A stretch of DNA of 64,000 bases from Chitinibacter sp. GC72 (GTDB lineage: Bacteria > Pseudomonadota > Gammaproteobacteria > Burkholderiales > Chitinibacteraceae), in the NCBI RefSeq assembly GCF_009760905.1, contig NZ_VIRW01000001.1, positions 186,001 through 250,000 of the forward strand, in the 5' to 3' direction. A program made the position numbers and the translations under genes. The number at the start of each line of letters is the position of its first letter. The stretch's first letter is position 1. Of this stretch, positions 9,891 through 18,764 are shown piece after piece. Below the pieces are notes generated by a model that saw only the letters and a program-made list of their open reading frames with translations, did not search any database and was not told the origin of the DNA.

Positions 9891-10261
9891 ATCTATTTCG
9901 AGAATCGAGCTGTGATGAAGCGCATCGAAACGCCCAAGTACAACACCGTATCAACGCTGCTGCACGTCATCAAAGCACAAAGATACCACTTGGTAGGAAA
10001 AAACACCAATCGGTAAATTTAATACAATACTTCCAATACTTTATTTATTTGGGGATTTGAATCAGATTGATCTGGGCGTTCTATAGGAAAACCCGATGAT
10101 AAAACTCGATAAATCTTGCGCCGGACTGGTGGGGGATGTCTGAACGATCCGTTTCTGCATACAAAAAACTCGGGCAGCGCGATGGCTGCCCGAGTTTTTA
10201 TGGAAAGTGCCGATCAATGCACGTCACCCGAATAATTCCCGGGCAGCATGGCATGTGTGGC
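9891..10261. other. Intergenic stretch with two possible tiny ORFs and a terminator
   Basis: No normal gene is seen. On the plus strand there is a 33-codon frame (9915-10016, MKRIETPKYNTVS...) without a clear ribosome site. A 15-codon frame (10096-10143, MIKLDKSCAGLVGDV) has AGGAA eight bases upstream and ends just before a strong terminator. Either could be chance, a leader peptide or a gene remnant. Confidence 0.3.
10163..10200. terminator. Strong bidirectional terminator
   Basis: Perfect 13-bp stem AAACTCGGGCAGC / GCTGCCCGAGTTT (10166-10178, 10185-10197) with a 6-nt loop, A tract before and T tract after. It can end the chitinase transcript (minus) and any plus-strand transcript from the preceding gap. 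Confidence 0.9.
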
Positions 10262-12040
10262 TTACTTTTTGATCATGCCTTTATAAATCGTATCGACCAA
10301 TTCGGCATCAGGGGTGTCTTGCGATAATTCCCAAGCCATAATACCGCCCAGCTTTTTCTTTTTGGCAAATTCGATTTTTTCTTTCAGCAATTGCATGTCA
10401 TCATAGACCCAGACGTCTTTGTCATTGACTTTCCAAACTGCTCGCGTTTTTTCATCGCGGTGAATTGTGCCTGGCAGAGTTTTCAGATAAGAATAAGGTG
10501 CAACACCGGTTTCCAGCGGCCCTTTGGCTTTGGCGATCACAGGTTGGTAAAGACCGTTATTTTGCATGCTACTCACTGTCCAACCATAGCCATAGAATGG
10601 CACGCCCAAGACGATTTTGTTGGCAGGCACACCGCGACCCAGATAATCATCAACCGTGCTATCCACCGCCACACGATCTTTTGCGCCACCGATCAATGTT
10701 GCATGATGTCCTGTAGTAGACGACCAAGGCCCGGTGAAATCGTAGGTCATCAGATTGATCCAGTTCAACGATGTCACAATCTTTTCCAGCTCGATTTTTT
10801 CTGATTTGCTCGTTGCAGCAGGGGCAGCAATCGTGAGCAACAGACCGGGCTTGACTGCATCAATCTGCTTGCGAAATTCAGCCAGTAGTGCCGTGAAATT
10901 CTGTGTGTCTTCTGGCCGGACGATGTTGCCATCGTTGCCTGCCGAAGCCGGGTATTCCCAGTCAATATCAAAGCCATCAAATACGCCAGCGGCTAGGCCC
11001 GGAACGATTTTTCCAGTTTGGTCAGGTACATCCCCCTTGAGGTAGGCATCAACGCAAGATTTAACGAACGCAGCGCGATTTGCAGGCAGAGCCGCATCGG
11101 AGAAATGCTTAGACCAATTCCAGCCACCAAGACTGATCACTACTTTTAGCTTGGGGTATTTTTTCTTAAGCTGTTTGAGTTGATTCCAGTGGCCAAACAG
11201 CCCCTTGTCACCTTTATCTTCCTGACCATCGAGTGTGTAGGCGGCATCAATCGGATTCCAGTAATCATCCCCCGCTGCACCTACGCCCTCCTGATCCACC
11301 CCGACTACACATCGATTATCTTTGACGTTGCCAAAGGCGTACTCAAGCACGGTGATCTTGTCAGCAGCGCCGCTTGTATCGAGATTTTTTACATAAAACT
11401 GAGTTGAATGCTTGGCCCAAGCGGGGAAATACATCACCGACTGAGGCGATGCAGGCCCTGGTGCACCACCCAGAATGGGCGTAACGGCAGGCGTTTTGGC
11501 TTCTTCAGGTTTGCCCGCTTCCAGACTAATCAGTTTCAGGTTATCAATGTAGGCGTCTTTACCCTGACCTGCTGCTGAGTCCCACTGCTCCCATTTGATA
11601 TGAAAATCAAAGCGGGCACGAAAATCGAGTTCGTAATGCTCCCACTTGTTTGTGTCTTTCAAGCGATCAGGAAAACCACTGGCCGTGCTGGCGATCCAGT
11701 ATTCCTTGCGGCCCGGGGTGGCCTCGTCAATGCCCAATGTACCGCCACAATTTCTTTTGCAGGTGCCTAGATAATCAAAAACAATTTTGTACTTGCCAGC
11801 CGGGAATTTTTGCTTGGTAAAAATATCACCAATATTCACTGGCTTATTAAAGCGCGCGGCTTTATTTTCCGGGTTGAGTGGGTCTTGTTCGATTGATGTG
11901 AACATCGGGGAATCAGCTTCGCCGCCCAGCCCAACCCATTGGCTCAAATCTTTATCAAAGTTGTCTTCAAATACCACGGTTTGCGCCTGTGCAAAAGCAG
12001 AAGCCAGCAACATGGGCATTAGTAGTTTTTTCATCATCAT
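10262..12040 (-). CDS. Secreted GH18 chitinase
   Basis: 592 residues. Signal peptide MMMKKLLMPMLLASAFAQAQ, then a beta-rich N-terminal module (about 20-175, with YIDNLKLISLE) resembling carbohydrate-binding sandwich domains, a short Pro/Ala linker, and a GH18 barrel (about 205-590). The catalytic signature DGFDIDWEYP has the DxxDxDxE residues Asp355, Asp358, Asp360 and acid Glu362. The enzyme hydrolyses chitin outside the cell by substrate-assisted catalysis. GGAGGGG precedes three successive ATG codons; the first is used. Transcribed alone from a promoter near 12093-12122 and ended by the terminator at 10163. The nature of the N-terminal module is uncertain. Confidence 0.95.
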   Translation of the reverse strand: MMMKKLLMPMLLASAFAQAQTVVFEDNFDKDLSQWVGLGGEADSPMFTSIEQDPLNPENKAARFNKPVNIGDIFTKQKFPAGKYKIVFDYLGTCKRNCGGTLGIDEATPGRKEYWIASTASGFPDRLKDTNKWEHYELDFRARFDFHIKWEQWDSAAGQGKDAYIDNLKLISLEAGKPEEAKTPAVTPILGGAPGPASPQSVMYFPAWAKHSTQFYVKNLDTSGAADKITVLEYAFGNVKDNRCVVGVDQEGVGAAGDDYWNPIDAAYTLDGQEDKGDKGLFGHWNQLKQLKKKYPKLKVVISLGGWNWSKHFSDAALPANRAAFVKSCVDAYLKGDVPDQTGKIVPGLAAGVFDGFDIDWEYPASAGNDGNIVRPEDTQNFTALLAEFRKQIDAVKPGLLLTIAAPAATSKSEKIELEKIVTSLNWINLMTYDFTGPWSSTTGHHATLIGGAKDRVAVDSTVDDYLGRGVPANKIVLGVPFYGYGWTVSSMQNNGLYQPVIAKAKGPLETGVAPYSYLKTLPGTIHRDEKTRAVWKVNDKDVWVYDDMQLLKEKIEFAKKKKLGGIMAWELSQDTPDAELVDTIYKGMIKK

Positions 12041-12092
12041 TTCCCCTCCAAGGTAACTTTTACGCTGCTCAAAGGTTAATGGATGACCGAAA

Positions 12093-12122
12093 ATTAGACG
12101 AGTTTTAATCTCGAAGTGTCAG
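12093..12122 (-). promoter_or_regulatory. Candidate sigma70 promoter of the chitinase gene
   Basis: Read on the minus strand: CTGACA, 18-bp spacer, TCTAAT (5/6 matches each). The spacer contains the small palindrome CGAG-N7-CTCG, a possible operator. Confidence 0.4.
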
Positions 12123-12157
12123 ATTTGTAGCACCCTTTTTCCTGACTACACAGAGGC

Positions 12158-12484
12158 TTATTTGCACTTCTTGCGCTTTGGGCATTCGGTGCAGTCGCGG
12201 ACTTCATTGAGCTTTTCCAGACTTTGGCTCAAGGCACAGACCGAGCGGCGGCAGGCGACGAAGCGCACGTTCTCTTCATTGGCCAGATCGCGATACGCCT
12301 TCATCACGTTGTGGCTCAGAAAATCGGTGAACAGAATCAGCAAATCTGCGCCATTCAAGCTGGGTGGTTTGCGCTGATGAGCCACATTGCGCCCGCTGAC
12401 GTGTTTTTGCACGGCAATGCCGTGCTGCGCCAGCACTTGCGGAATATTGCCCAGCACATCGGCTCCGACTAGGTATGCGTTCAT
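12158..12484 (-). CDS. DUF2325 domain protein, probably Fur-regulated
   Basis: 108 residues from the ATG at 12484 (MNAYLVGADVLGN), with AAGGTG at good spacing. The body fits DUF2325 (VGADVLGNIPQVL...SGRN...ADLLILFTDFLSHNVM...FVACRRS), a small alpha/beta domain of unknown function. The C terminus carries a cysteine group CTECPKRKKCK, in addition to Cys in VACRRSVCA, that could bind metal. Its promoter is overlapped by two Fur-like sequences, so a role in iron or metal homeostasis is a reasonable inference, not shown. Confidence 0.85.
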   Translation of the reverse strand: MNAYLVGADVLGNIPQVLAQHGIAVQKHVSGRNVAHQRKPPSLNGADLLILFTDFLSHNVMKAYRDLANEENVRFVACRRSVCALSQSLEKLNEVRDCTECPKRKKCK

Positions 12485-12511
12485 TCTGATCACCTTGTAA
12501 GTTTTAAATAA

Positions 12512-12551
12512 GATGAGAATGATTATCATGCAAATGCGAATTATTATCAAT
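12512..12551 (-). promoter_or_regulatory. Sigma70 promoter overlapped by two Fur-like boxes
   Basis: On the minus strand TTGATA (12545-12550), exact 17-bp spacer, GATAAT (12522-12527). TGATAATCATTCTC matches 13 of 14 bases of the Fur consensus part TGATAATCATTATC and covers the -10. A second Fur-like run, TTGATAATAATTCGC, covers the -35. The arrangement predicts repression by Fe-Fur. Confidence 0.65.
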
Positions 12552-12752
12552 AGCATTGTATGAAGATTTGATGTCGAACAAATTTATGCACCAAAAGCAG
12601 CGCCAATCCCTCAGGTATTTCCCTGACTTGTTTTGCATCAAACAGCCCCGCGCCCGCTTCGGGCTAAATAAAGCCCGCTGTACAGGGCATTTGTCCACAT
12701 GCCTACCAGCTCCTACCCGCTTATTTCGCCAGCCTAAAAGGATAAGAAAACG

Positions 12753-13946
12753 ATGCAGATCGTGGTGCCAAAAGAAACGCTGCCGGGGGAAACCCGCGTG
12801 GCCGCTTCGCCCGATACGGTAAAAAAACTGGTGCAACAAGGCCATCAGGTGCTGGTTGAACACCATGCGGGCCTTGCCGCCACATGGTCTGACGAGCATT
12901 ACCTAGCGGCAGGCGCCGAGATTGCAGCAGATACTACCCAGCTGTATCGCCATGTAGCGCTTATCCTGAAAGTCAACCAGCCCAATACCCATGAAATCGC
13001 ACTATTCCCATCGCGTTCGGTATTGGTGGCGCACATGCATATCCATCGCTTTGAGTCGCTGGCGCAATTAGCACAAAAGCACATTGATACTTATGCACTT
13101 GAACTCATTCCGCGCATTACCCGCGGCCAAAGCATGGATATTTTATCCAGCCAAGCCAATATCGCGGGCTACCGCGCGGTGCTGCTCGCCACACACTATT
13201 TCCCGCGCTTTATGCCGATGTTCATGACCGCCGCCGGCTCGGTGAAACCCGCGCGCGTGCTGATACTGGGCGCTGGCGTTGCGGGCTTGCAGGCGATTGC
13301 CACCGCGAAACGCCTTGGCGCGATTGTGGAGGTATTCGACGTGCGCCCCGCCACGCGCGAGCAAGTGGAATCGCTGGGTGCGAAATTTATTGAAGTTGAG
13401 CTCAATGCCGAAGAGCGCGCTGCGTTTGAGCACACCGGCGGCTACGCCAAAGAAATGTCGGACGACTATAAAGCGCGGCAAAGCGCCTTGATCGCGCAGC
13501 AAGCAGCCAGCGCCGACATCATCATCACCACCGCGCTGATTCCGGGCAAAGCAGCGCCTGTCTTGATCACACCTGAAACCGTCGCGGCGATGAAACCCGG
13601 CTCGGTGATTATCGACTTGGCAGTCGCTGCGGGTGGCAATTGCCCGCTGTCGCGTAGCGACGAAGTCGTGAAATCCGACAATGGCGTCATCATCGTTGGC
13701 CACGCCAATTTGCCCGCGCTGGTCGCCACCGATGCCTCGGCGATGTTCGCGCGCAATGTGCTGACCTTCTTGGGCTTGCTGCTCAATAAAGACGGCCAAT
13801 ACACGCCGCAACTCGACGATGAAATTATCAAAGCGACGCTTGTTACGCATGCTGGCAGTGTGTATTTCTCTGCAGATCAGGTAAATAAAGCCGCAACAGC
13901 ACATACCCCCACCCAAAACCTTGAGGAATCTCCATGTCAAGCCTAG
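12753..13946 (+). CDS. pntAA: NAD(P) transhydrogenase subunit alpha, domain I part
   Basis: 397 residues of the soluble NAD(H)-binding domain I of proton-translocating Re/Si-specific transhydrogenase ([20 protein letters not shown] at the start; Rossmann motif [21 protein letters not shown] near 170; RQ-loop region [14 protein letters not shown]). With PntAb and PntB it couples proton import to hydride transfer from NADH to NADP+, supplying NADPH. AAGGA lies ten bases before the ATG. Its end overlaps pntAb by 13 bp. The three-subunit split seen here is common outside the enterobacteria. Confidence 0.95.
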   Translation: MQIVVPKETLPGETRVAASPDTVKKLVQQGHQVLVEHHAGLAATWSDEHYLAAGAEIAADTTQLYRHVALILKVNQPNTHEIALFPSRSVLVAHMHIHRFESLAQLAQKHIDTYALELIPRITRGQSMDILSSQANIAGYRAVLLATHYFPRFMPMFMTAAGSVKPARVLILGAGVAGLQAIATAKRLGAIVEVFDVRPATREQVESLGAKFIEVELNAEERAAFEHTGGYAKEMSDDYKARQSALIAQQAASADIIITTALIPGKAAPVLITPETVAAMKPGSVIIDLAVAAGGNCPLSRSDEVVKSDNGVIIVGHANLPALVATDASAMFARNVLTFLGLLLNKDGQYTPQLDDEIIKATLVTHAGSVYFSADQVNKAATAHTPTQNLEESPCQA

Positions 13947-14305
13947 CACTGGCAGCCTCTAACGCAGCGCATCTTCCGCTCAGTGCGGTGCACGACGCTG
14001 CGGCCACCGATCCCTTTATCGCCAGCCTGACGATTTTCGTGCTGGCGATTTTTGTCGGTTACCACGTCGTTTGGAACGTCACGCCCGCACTGCACACGCC
14101 GTTAATGGCGGTGACGAATGCGATTTCCGGCATTATCGTCGTCGGCGCGATGCTGCAAGTGGTCGATATCAACGCGCAGCAAATTACGCTGACCAGCGTA
14201 CTCGGTGCAATCGCGATTTTCCTTGCCAGCATCAATATTTTTGGTGGTTTTTTGGTCACGCAGCGCATGCTCGATATGTTTAAAAACAAAAAAGGGGCGA
14301 AGTAA
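13934..14305 (+). CDS. pntAB: NAD(P) transhydrogenase subunit alpha, membrane part
   Basis: 123 residues with three hydrophobic segments (about 30-50, 58-77, 86-108) ending in [15 protein letters not shown], typical of the PntAb half of domain II in the inner membrane. GAGGAA precedes the ATG inside the end of pntAa. The stop TAA is directly followed by the ATG of pntB, so the operon is tightly coupled. Confidence 0.93.
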   Translation: MSSLALAASNAAHLPLSAVHDAAATDPFIASLTIFVLAIFVGYHVVWNVTPALHTPLMAVTNAISGIIVVGAMLQVVDINAQQITLTSVLGAIAIFLASINIFGGFLVTQRMLDMFKNKKGAK

Positions 14306-15673
14306 ATGGCTAATCTCACTGCCCTACTCTATTTAGTCGCTGCGGTGCTGTTTATCCTGTCGCTGCGCGGCCTGTCGTCGCCAAAAACCGCCCTGCGCGG
14401 CAATCTGTACGGCATGGTCGGCATGGCGATTGCGGTGTTGACGACGTTTTTTGTCGCCAACAAACCCGTCGTTTGGCTGATCGTCGCGTCGATGGCGGCT
14501 GGTGCTGTGGTTGGCGCGTATAAAGCGCGCACGGTGGCGATGACGGCGATGCCGGAATTGGTTGCCGCAATGCACTCGCTGGTTGGTTTGTCGGCGGTAT
14601 TGATTGCCGTCGCGGCGGTTTTCCACACCGGCGTCACGCACACGGGCGCGCAGCAAATCGAGCTGTTTATCGGCGCGTTTATCGGCGCGATTACCTTTAC
14701 CGCCTCGGTCGTCGCCTACGGCAAGCTGTCGGGCAAGTTTGGCGCACGCGCGATTAACTTTAACGGCCAGCATCTGCTGAATTTAATTTTGGCGATTGCC
14801 ATGGTCGGCTTGGGCTTTGCCTTTTACGCCACCGGCAGCGAAGCGGCGTTTTTAATGATGCTGGCGATTGCCTTGGCGCTGGGCGTGCTGCTGATTATTC
14901 CAATTGGCGGCGCGGATATGCCCGTGGTGGTGTCGATGCTGAACTCGTATTCGGGTTGGGCGGCGGCGGGCATTGGCTTTACGCTGAATAACCCAGTGCT
15001 GATTATCGCGGGCGCTTGCGTCGGCGCGTCGGGCGCAATTTTGTCGTACATCATGTGTAAAGCGATGAACCGCTCGATTGTATCCGTCTTGCTCGGCGGC
15101 TTTGGCGCCGAAGTTGCGGCGGGCGGCGCGGCAGGTAGCGGCAAGAAAAACTACCGATCAGGCTCGGCGGACGACGCGGCCTTCCTGATGGAAAACGCTG
15201 AAAAAGTCATCATCATCCCGGGTTATGGTCTGGCCGTATCGCGCGCACAGCATGCGTTGCAAGAGCTGACCGATTTACTGACCGAGCGCGGCGTGGATGT
15301 GCGTTACGCCATTCACCCGGTGGCGGGCCGCATGCCGGGGCATATGAATGTGCTGCTCGCCGAAGCCGAAGTGCCGTACGAACGCGTCGTTGAGATGGAA
15401 GAAATTAATAGCGAGTTTTCTAGCGCGGATGTTGTTTTAGTAATCGGCGCGAACGACGTGGTTAACCCCGCCGCGAAGAACGACCCGAATAGCTCGATCT
15501 ATGGCATGCCGATTTTGGACGCGTACAAAGCCCGCACCGTGATGGTGGTCAAACGCTCAATGAGCGCGGGCTACGCGGGTCTGGATAATGATCTGTTCTA
15601 CATGGACAAAACCATGATGGTGTTTGGCGACGCGAAAAAAGTCGTCGAGGAAATGCTGCAAGCCGTGCATTAA
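14306..15673 (+). CDS. pntB: NAD(P) transhydrogenase subunit beta
   Basis: 455 residues. The N-terminal ~270 residues hold about eight or nine membrane helices (domain II); the C-terminal ~180 residues are the NADP(H)-binding domain III with IIPGYGLAVSRAQHAL and GRMPGHMNVLLAEAEVPY. Lys/Asp-rich loops such as VVLVIGANDVVNPAAKNDP are family-typical. Together with PntAa and PntAb it forms the proton-pumping transhydrogenase. It is the last gene of the operon, followed by a terminator at 15704. Confidence 0.97.
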   Translation: MANLTALLYLVAAVLFILSLRGLSSPKTALRGNLYGMVGMAIAVLTTFFVANKPVVWLIVASMAAGAVVGAYKARTVAMTAMPELVAAMHSLVGLSAVLIAVAAVFHTGVTHTGAQQIELFIGAFIGAITFTASVVAYGKLSGKFGARAINFNGQHLLNLILAIAMVGLGFAFYATGSEAAFLMMLAIALALGVLLIIPIGGADMPVVVSMLNSYSGWAAAGIGFTLNNPVLIIAGACVGASGAILSYIMCKAMNRSIVSVLLGGFGAEVAAGGAAGSGKKNYRSGSADDAAFLMENAEKVIIIPGYGLAVSRAQHALQELTDLLTERGVDVRYAIHPVAGRMPGHMNVLLAEAEVPYERVVEMEEINSEFSSADVVLVIGANDVVNPAAKNDPNSSIYGMPILDAYKARTVMVVKRSMSAGYAGLDNDLFYMDKTMMVFGDAKKVVEEMLQAVH

Positions 15674-15703
15674 ATAATAAGAAAAGTTCGCTCAGGGAAC
15701 TTT

Positions 15704-15755
15704 GGCCGCTGATTGCCTGGCAGTAGATTTGCTGAGCACATCAGCGGTTTTTATT
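15704..15755 (+). terminator. Terminator of the pnt operon
   Basis: CCGCTGAT (15706-15713) pairs with ATCAGCGG (15740-15747), followed by T5. The long loop makes it weaker than others in the window. Confidence 0.6.
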
Positions 15756-15781
15756 GCTCACGGATAAATCAGGTGAATTAA

Positions 15782-15799
15782 GCGCTGAAATTTCAGCGC
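15782..15799. repeat. Perfect 18-bp palindrome
   Basis: GCGCTGAAATTTCAGCGC, 48 bp before the start of the small zinc-ribbon gene. Without spacer or T tract it looks more like a protein-binding site than a terminator; an operator role is only a guess. Confidence 0.45.
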
Positions 15800-15846
15800 C
15801 AACGCGCTATCCTTAGCAGCCTGATTGTGTAGCGAAAGGCCAAAGA

Positions 15847-16041
15847 ATGAGCGACCAAGCACCCGTAGTAAGCCCCCAACTCTGCCCCAAATGTGGCGCA
15901 CCGGCTGAACAGCATAAAGCCGGTTCAAACCGTTTTTGGGTGCAATGCAGCAAACTAGGTAAAAATGGCAATTGCAGCGCCATTAGCCAGCAAGGCAGCA
16001 ATAAAAAAGAAGCCATCGCCAACTGGAATAAACTCAAATAA
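15847..16041 (+). CDS. Small zinc-ribbon protein, Lar (restriction alleviation)-like
   Basis: 64 residues. CPKCGAPAEQHKAGSNRFWV, then C-x7-C (VQCSKLGKNGNCSA), and the ending NKKEAIANWNKLK. The pattern of an N-terminal CPxCG, a second cysteine pair and a terminal EAI..WN matches Lar-type small proteins, known from lambdoid phages for relieving type I restriction. Family membership is moderate; function here is unknown because no restriction system or phage is visible nearby. Transcribed alone; the stop is followed by a dispersed palindrome. Confidence 0.65.
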   Translation: MSDQAPVVSPQLCPKCGAPAEQHKAGSNRFWVQCSKLGKNGNCSAISQQGSNKKEAIANWNKLK

Positions 16042-16046
16042 ACCCA

Positions 16047-16099
16047 GGGAGGTATTGCTCTGCAGCCATAATACAGCAAGCTCTGCATGGCAATACCCT
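16047..16099. repeat. Dispersed palindromic element 3 (GGTATTGC...GCAATACC)
   Basis: 8-bp arms GGTATTGC (16051-16058) and GCAATACC (16090-16097), with CTGCAGCCATA in the interior as in other copies. It lies between two convergent genes, six bases after the first stop. Confidence 0.6.
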
Positions 16100-16112
16100 G
16101 CCCGATATTTGC

Positions 16113-16583
16113 TTAACGCACCCGGTGCAAGCAGCCCCTTAACCCCACCAGCAGTAGCAAAGCCCCCAGCAGGCCAGCGGGTGCCCAAGGCATCCAGTCC
16201 AGTAGATTGCCGCGCCGGATCATGGCTTGTTGCGGCTGGTATGGATCGTAGAGCACCGCCACATCACTGGGTACACCGCCGGCGTATTCGCGGCTATTCC
16301 AGTCGGTAAATTCAATCAGCTGCGTATCCAGCCGAAACTGCACCACCGCTTTAAACCAAGGCGCATTGCTGGAGCGAACGGGCGCCACAGCCTCATAACG
16401 CACAATCTGCCCGCTGATCGATTGCCCGCCCAGCAGCAAAGTAGCGCGCTCGAAGCCGGTGTGATACGCCAGCAGCAGCAATAACACGCCCAGCCCCAGC
16501 TGCAGATACACCCCTACACGGGTATATGCCCGGCCAAAACGCAGAATCTGATCGCTGCTGTTATCCCTGCGGTGCTCTGCCAT
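16113..16583 (-). CDS. DUF3592-type membrane protein
   Basis: 156 residues with two hydrophobic segments, about 24-42 (VGVYLQLGLGVLLLLLAY) and 132-148 (APAGLLGALLLLVGLRG). They flank a region with GQIVRYEAVAP...FKAVVQFRLDTQLIEF...VAVLYDPYQPQQAMI, the usual outline of DUF3592 proteins: a periplasmic beta-rich domain between two helices. GGAGG precedes the ATG. Function unknown; likely an inner-membrane protein. Stands 42 bp downstream of the DinB-like gene on the same strand and may share its transcript. Confidence 0.75.
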   Translation of the reverse strand: MAEHRRDNSSDQILRFGRAYTRVGVYLQLGLGVLLLLLAYHTGFERATLLLGGQSISGQIVRYEAVAPVRSSNAPWFKAVVQFRLDTQLIEFTDWNSREYAGGVPSDVAVLYDPYQPQQAMIRRGNLLDWMPWAPAGLLGALLLLVGLRGCLHRVR

Positions 16584-16625
16584 ATTGCCTCCAGCTGGTA
16601 TCCAGTGACTGGGGTTTTCAATCGC

Positions 16626-17132
16626 TCAGGTGGCGTTGAGCATCGGCAACATCGGGATATCGGTCACCCCGACATCCAGCCCGAACTGCTTGAGCAAGGT
16701 ACCCACCTGCCCACGGTGATGCGTCTGATGGTTAAACAGATGCTGCACCTGCACCCAGCGCGGGATGGTCTGGGTAAAACCATACATTTTGCTGGTCCAG
16801 GTCACCGGCTCGTTGAGCCAATCTGCGCTTAAAGTTGCAGCCCACTCAATTAGTCGCGCATCCAGCGCGATGCGTGCCGCGTGCAGATCGGCAAAGTGCC
16901 CATACAGCAGCTCTCCCGCCGGGCTGGCAGGCAAAGCCTCGCCCGTAAAGCGCGACAGCCAGACCAGATCTCCCCACAGAATATGATCCAGCGTTGCCTG
17001 CACCGAGCCAAAAAAAGCCCCGCGATCAGCCATCAACTGTGCAGTACTCAATTGCCCGGCAGCGGCATACACCTGCTGGTTTTGCCACTGGTTATACGCC
17101 GCCATCAGTTGCGGCATGGAGCCTTGAAACAT
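16626..17132 (-). CDS. DinB-family protein (putative metal-dependent hydrolase)
   Basis: 168 residues forming an all-helical DinB/YfiT-type bundle: AAYNQWQNQQVY at the start, LDHILWGDLVWLSRF near 47-60 and LFNHQTHHRGQVGTLLKQ near 130-150. The single His of LDHIL and the His of HQTHH are the usual divalent-metal ligands. Some relatives act on bacillithiol or maleylpyruvate; the substrate here cannot be inferred. Probably transcribed with the DUF3592 gene. Confidence 0.85.
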   Translation of the reverse strand: MFQGSMPQLMAAYNQWQNQQVYAAAGQLSTAQLMADRGAFFGSVQATLDHILWGDLVWLSRFTGEALPASPAGELLYGHFADLHAARIALDARLIEWAATLSADWLNEPVTWTSKMYGFTQTIPRWVQVQHLFNHQTHHRGQVGTLLKQFGLDVGVTDIPMLPMLNAT

Positions 17133-17244
17133 CGCGTGTCCTTATAATTCGGGAACGATTATCCAATCAGTGCAGCAGCAATCAAGCTGGCTAGTGAAGC
17201 TAGCCAAGCAGTGCAACCCATTTCACACGCCAGCGATTCAAAGA

Positions 17245-17294
17245 AGGTATATGGCTAAAGAGCAGTCAATAATTAGTCTACAGCCATATACCCC
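17245..17294. repeat. Dispersed palindromic element 4 (GGTATATGGCT...AGCCATATACC)
   Basis: Perfect 11-bp arms at 17246-17256 and 17282-17292, loop of 25 nt. It lies 6 bp beyond the end of panC and upstream of the DinB-like gene. This is one of the two best-formed copies of the family. Confidence 0.75.
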
Positions 17295-17299
17295 ATCAA

Positions 17300-18142
17300 T
17301 CACAAAATCACTTCGATATTGTCAATCAAGCGTGTGGTGCCAATGCGGGCGGCGATCAGGATCACCAGATGCTTGTCGGTGCTAGCGGCGGGTTTGAGTG
17401 TGAGTGCGTTACGGGTTTCGACGTAATCAACTTCCAGCCAGCCGCGCACGCGCAAATCGGTGACGGTTTCAATCGCCAGTCTGGAATAATCACGCTCGCC
17501 GTTTTCGATGGCTGTTTTCATCCGGCTCAAATGATAAAACAGGCGCGGCGCCTCGGCGCGCTGCGATTCATTTAAAAAGCCATTGCGCGATGACAGCGCC
17601 AGGCCATCGCTCGCACGGCCGGTGTCCACCGGCACGATGCGAATCGGGATATTTAGATCGGCGACCATGCCTTGAATCACCGCCAGCTGCTGGTAGTCTT
17701 TTTTACCAAAACAGGCCACATCGGCTTCAACGATATTGAATAATTTGGTGACCACCGTGGCCACACCACGGAAATGCCCGGGGCGGAAGGCGCCGCAGAG
17801 TTCTTCAGCGATCGCTGGCGGATTAACCTGATATTGCTGAATCACATTCGGATACAGCTCTTTTTCATCAGGCGCGAAAATCACATCCACCCCGCCGTGC
17901 GCGGCAATGATGTCGGCATCGCTTTGCAAGGTGCGCGGATAGCGATCAAAGTCTTCGCCTTGACCAAATTGCAGGCGATTGACAAAGATACTGACCACGG
18001 TATGTGCCGCTTGCTGTTTTGCCGCCTCAATCAGCGACATATGCCCCGCGTGCAGATTGCCCATGGTCGGCACAAACGCCACGGTGCCCACGGTTTTGCG
18101 CCATTCGCGCAACTCGGAGATGGTATGGATAATTTTCATCAT
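17300..18142 (-). CDS. panC: Pantothenate synthetase (pantoate--beta-alanine ligase)
   Basis: 280 residues, the normal length. It condenses pantoate and beta-alanine with ATP to give pantothenate (vitamin B5, coenzyme A precursor). [14 protein letters not shown] carries the HIGH-like nucleotide-binding motif; [16 protein letters not shown] and LSSRNGFLN are conserved active-site segments. Two adjacent ATG codons at 18142/18139; either may be used and no strong ribosome site is seen. Starts 4 bp after the stop of the transglutaminase-like gene, so panB, that gene and panC form one operon. Confidence 0.97.
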   Translation of the reverse strand: MMKIIHTISELREWRKTVGTVAFVPTMGNLHAGHMSLIEAAKQQAAHTVVSIFVNRLQFGQGEDFDRYPRTLQSDADIIAAHGGVDVIFAPDEKELYPNVIQQYQVNPPAIAEELCGAFRPGHFRGVATVVTKLFNIVEADVACFGKKDYQQLAVIQGMVADLNIPIRIVPVDTGRASDGLALSSRNGFLNESQRAEAPRLFYHLSRMKTAIENGERDYSRLAIETVTDLRVRGWLEVDYVETRNALTLKPAASTDKHLVILIAARIGTTRLIDNIEVIL

Positions 18143-18146
18143 CAGC

Positions 18147-18764
18147 TCAGCGTAAAGAGGTTAAATCAGGAGGCAAAAGATCAATTGGCGCCGCCCGCCA
18201 GTGGCTGACGCTGCGGCAATCGCTTAGCGCGGATAAGAGCGCTGGCCAGGGCTCGGCATAGATGCCCGCATACAGGCATTCGCCCGGATATTGCACGGGG
18301 TAGGCCAAAGTGGGTTGCGGCGGCTGAAATTGGGCATGGATGCCGGGTTTCGAATTGCCGCGCGCATCACAGAGATACCAGCCAAACTCCGGCAGATACA
18401 CGGCATTCAGCCCGTGCAGGCAATAAATCGGCGCTGGGCCGTCCACCGTGAGCCGCTGGTAAACAAAACCGCAGGGAATGGCATTGGCGCGCAAGAGTGC
18501 GGCCAGCAAGTGGCTTTTGGCAAAGCAAAAGCCGGTTCCTGCCGCCAGCGTTTGCGAAGCACTGACAGGAACTTCTTCGCGGGCAAAATCAATGCAATGC
18601 TCGATGTGATCACGCACCCAGTTAAAACACTGCGCTGCAATGGCCTGAGCATCCGCAGAGCCCGCCTGTTCACGCAGGCGTCTGGCCAGATCCGCAATGG
18701 CCGGATTGGCAAAATCAATGGCATCGCTGGCGCGCAGGTACGCGTCCATCGGGGATATCTGCAT
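18147..18764 (-). CDS. Transglutaminase-like cysteine protease-fold protein
   Basis: 205 residues with the transglutaminase-core triad: Cys in [18 protein letters not shown], His in [12 protein letters not shown] and Asp in WYLCDARGN. No signal peptide, so probably cytoplasmic. Bacterial members of this group are mostly uncharacterised peptidases or amidases. Its ATG follows the TAA of panB with no gap (TAAATG), and it ends 4 bp before panC, so it is fully embedded in the pantothenate operon. A role connected with pantothenate supply cannot be deduced from sequence. Confidence 0.88.
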   Translation of the reverse strand: MQISPMDAYLRASDAIDFANPAIADLARRLREQAGSADAQAIAAQCFNWVRDHIEHCIDFAREEVPVSASQTLAAGTGFCFAKSHLLAALLRANAIPCGFVYQRLTVDGPAPIYCLHGLNAVYLPEFGWYLCDARGNSKPGIHAQFQPPQPTLAYPVQYPGECLYAGIYAEPWPALLSALSDCRSVSHWRAAPIDLLPPDLTSLR

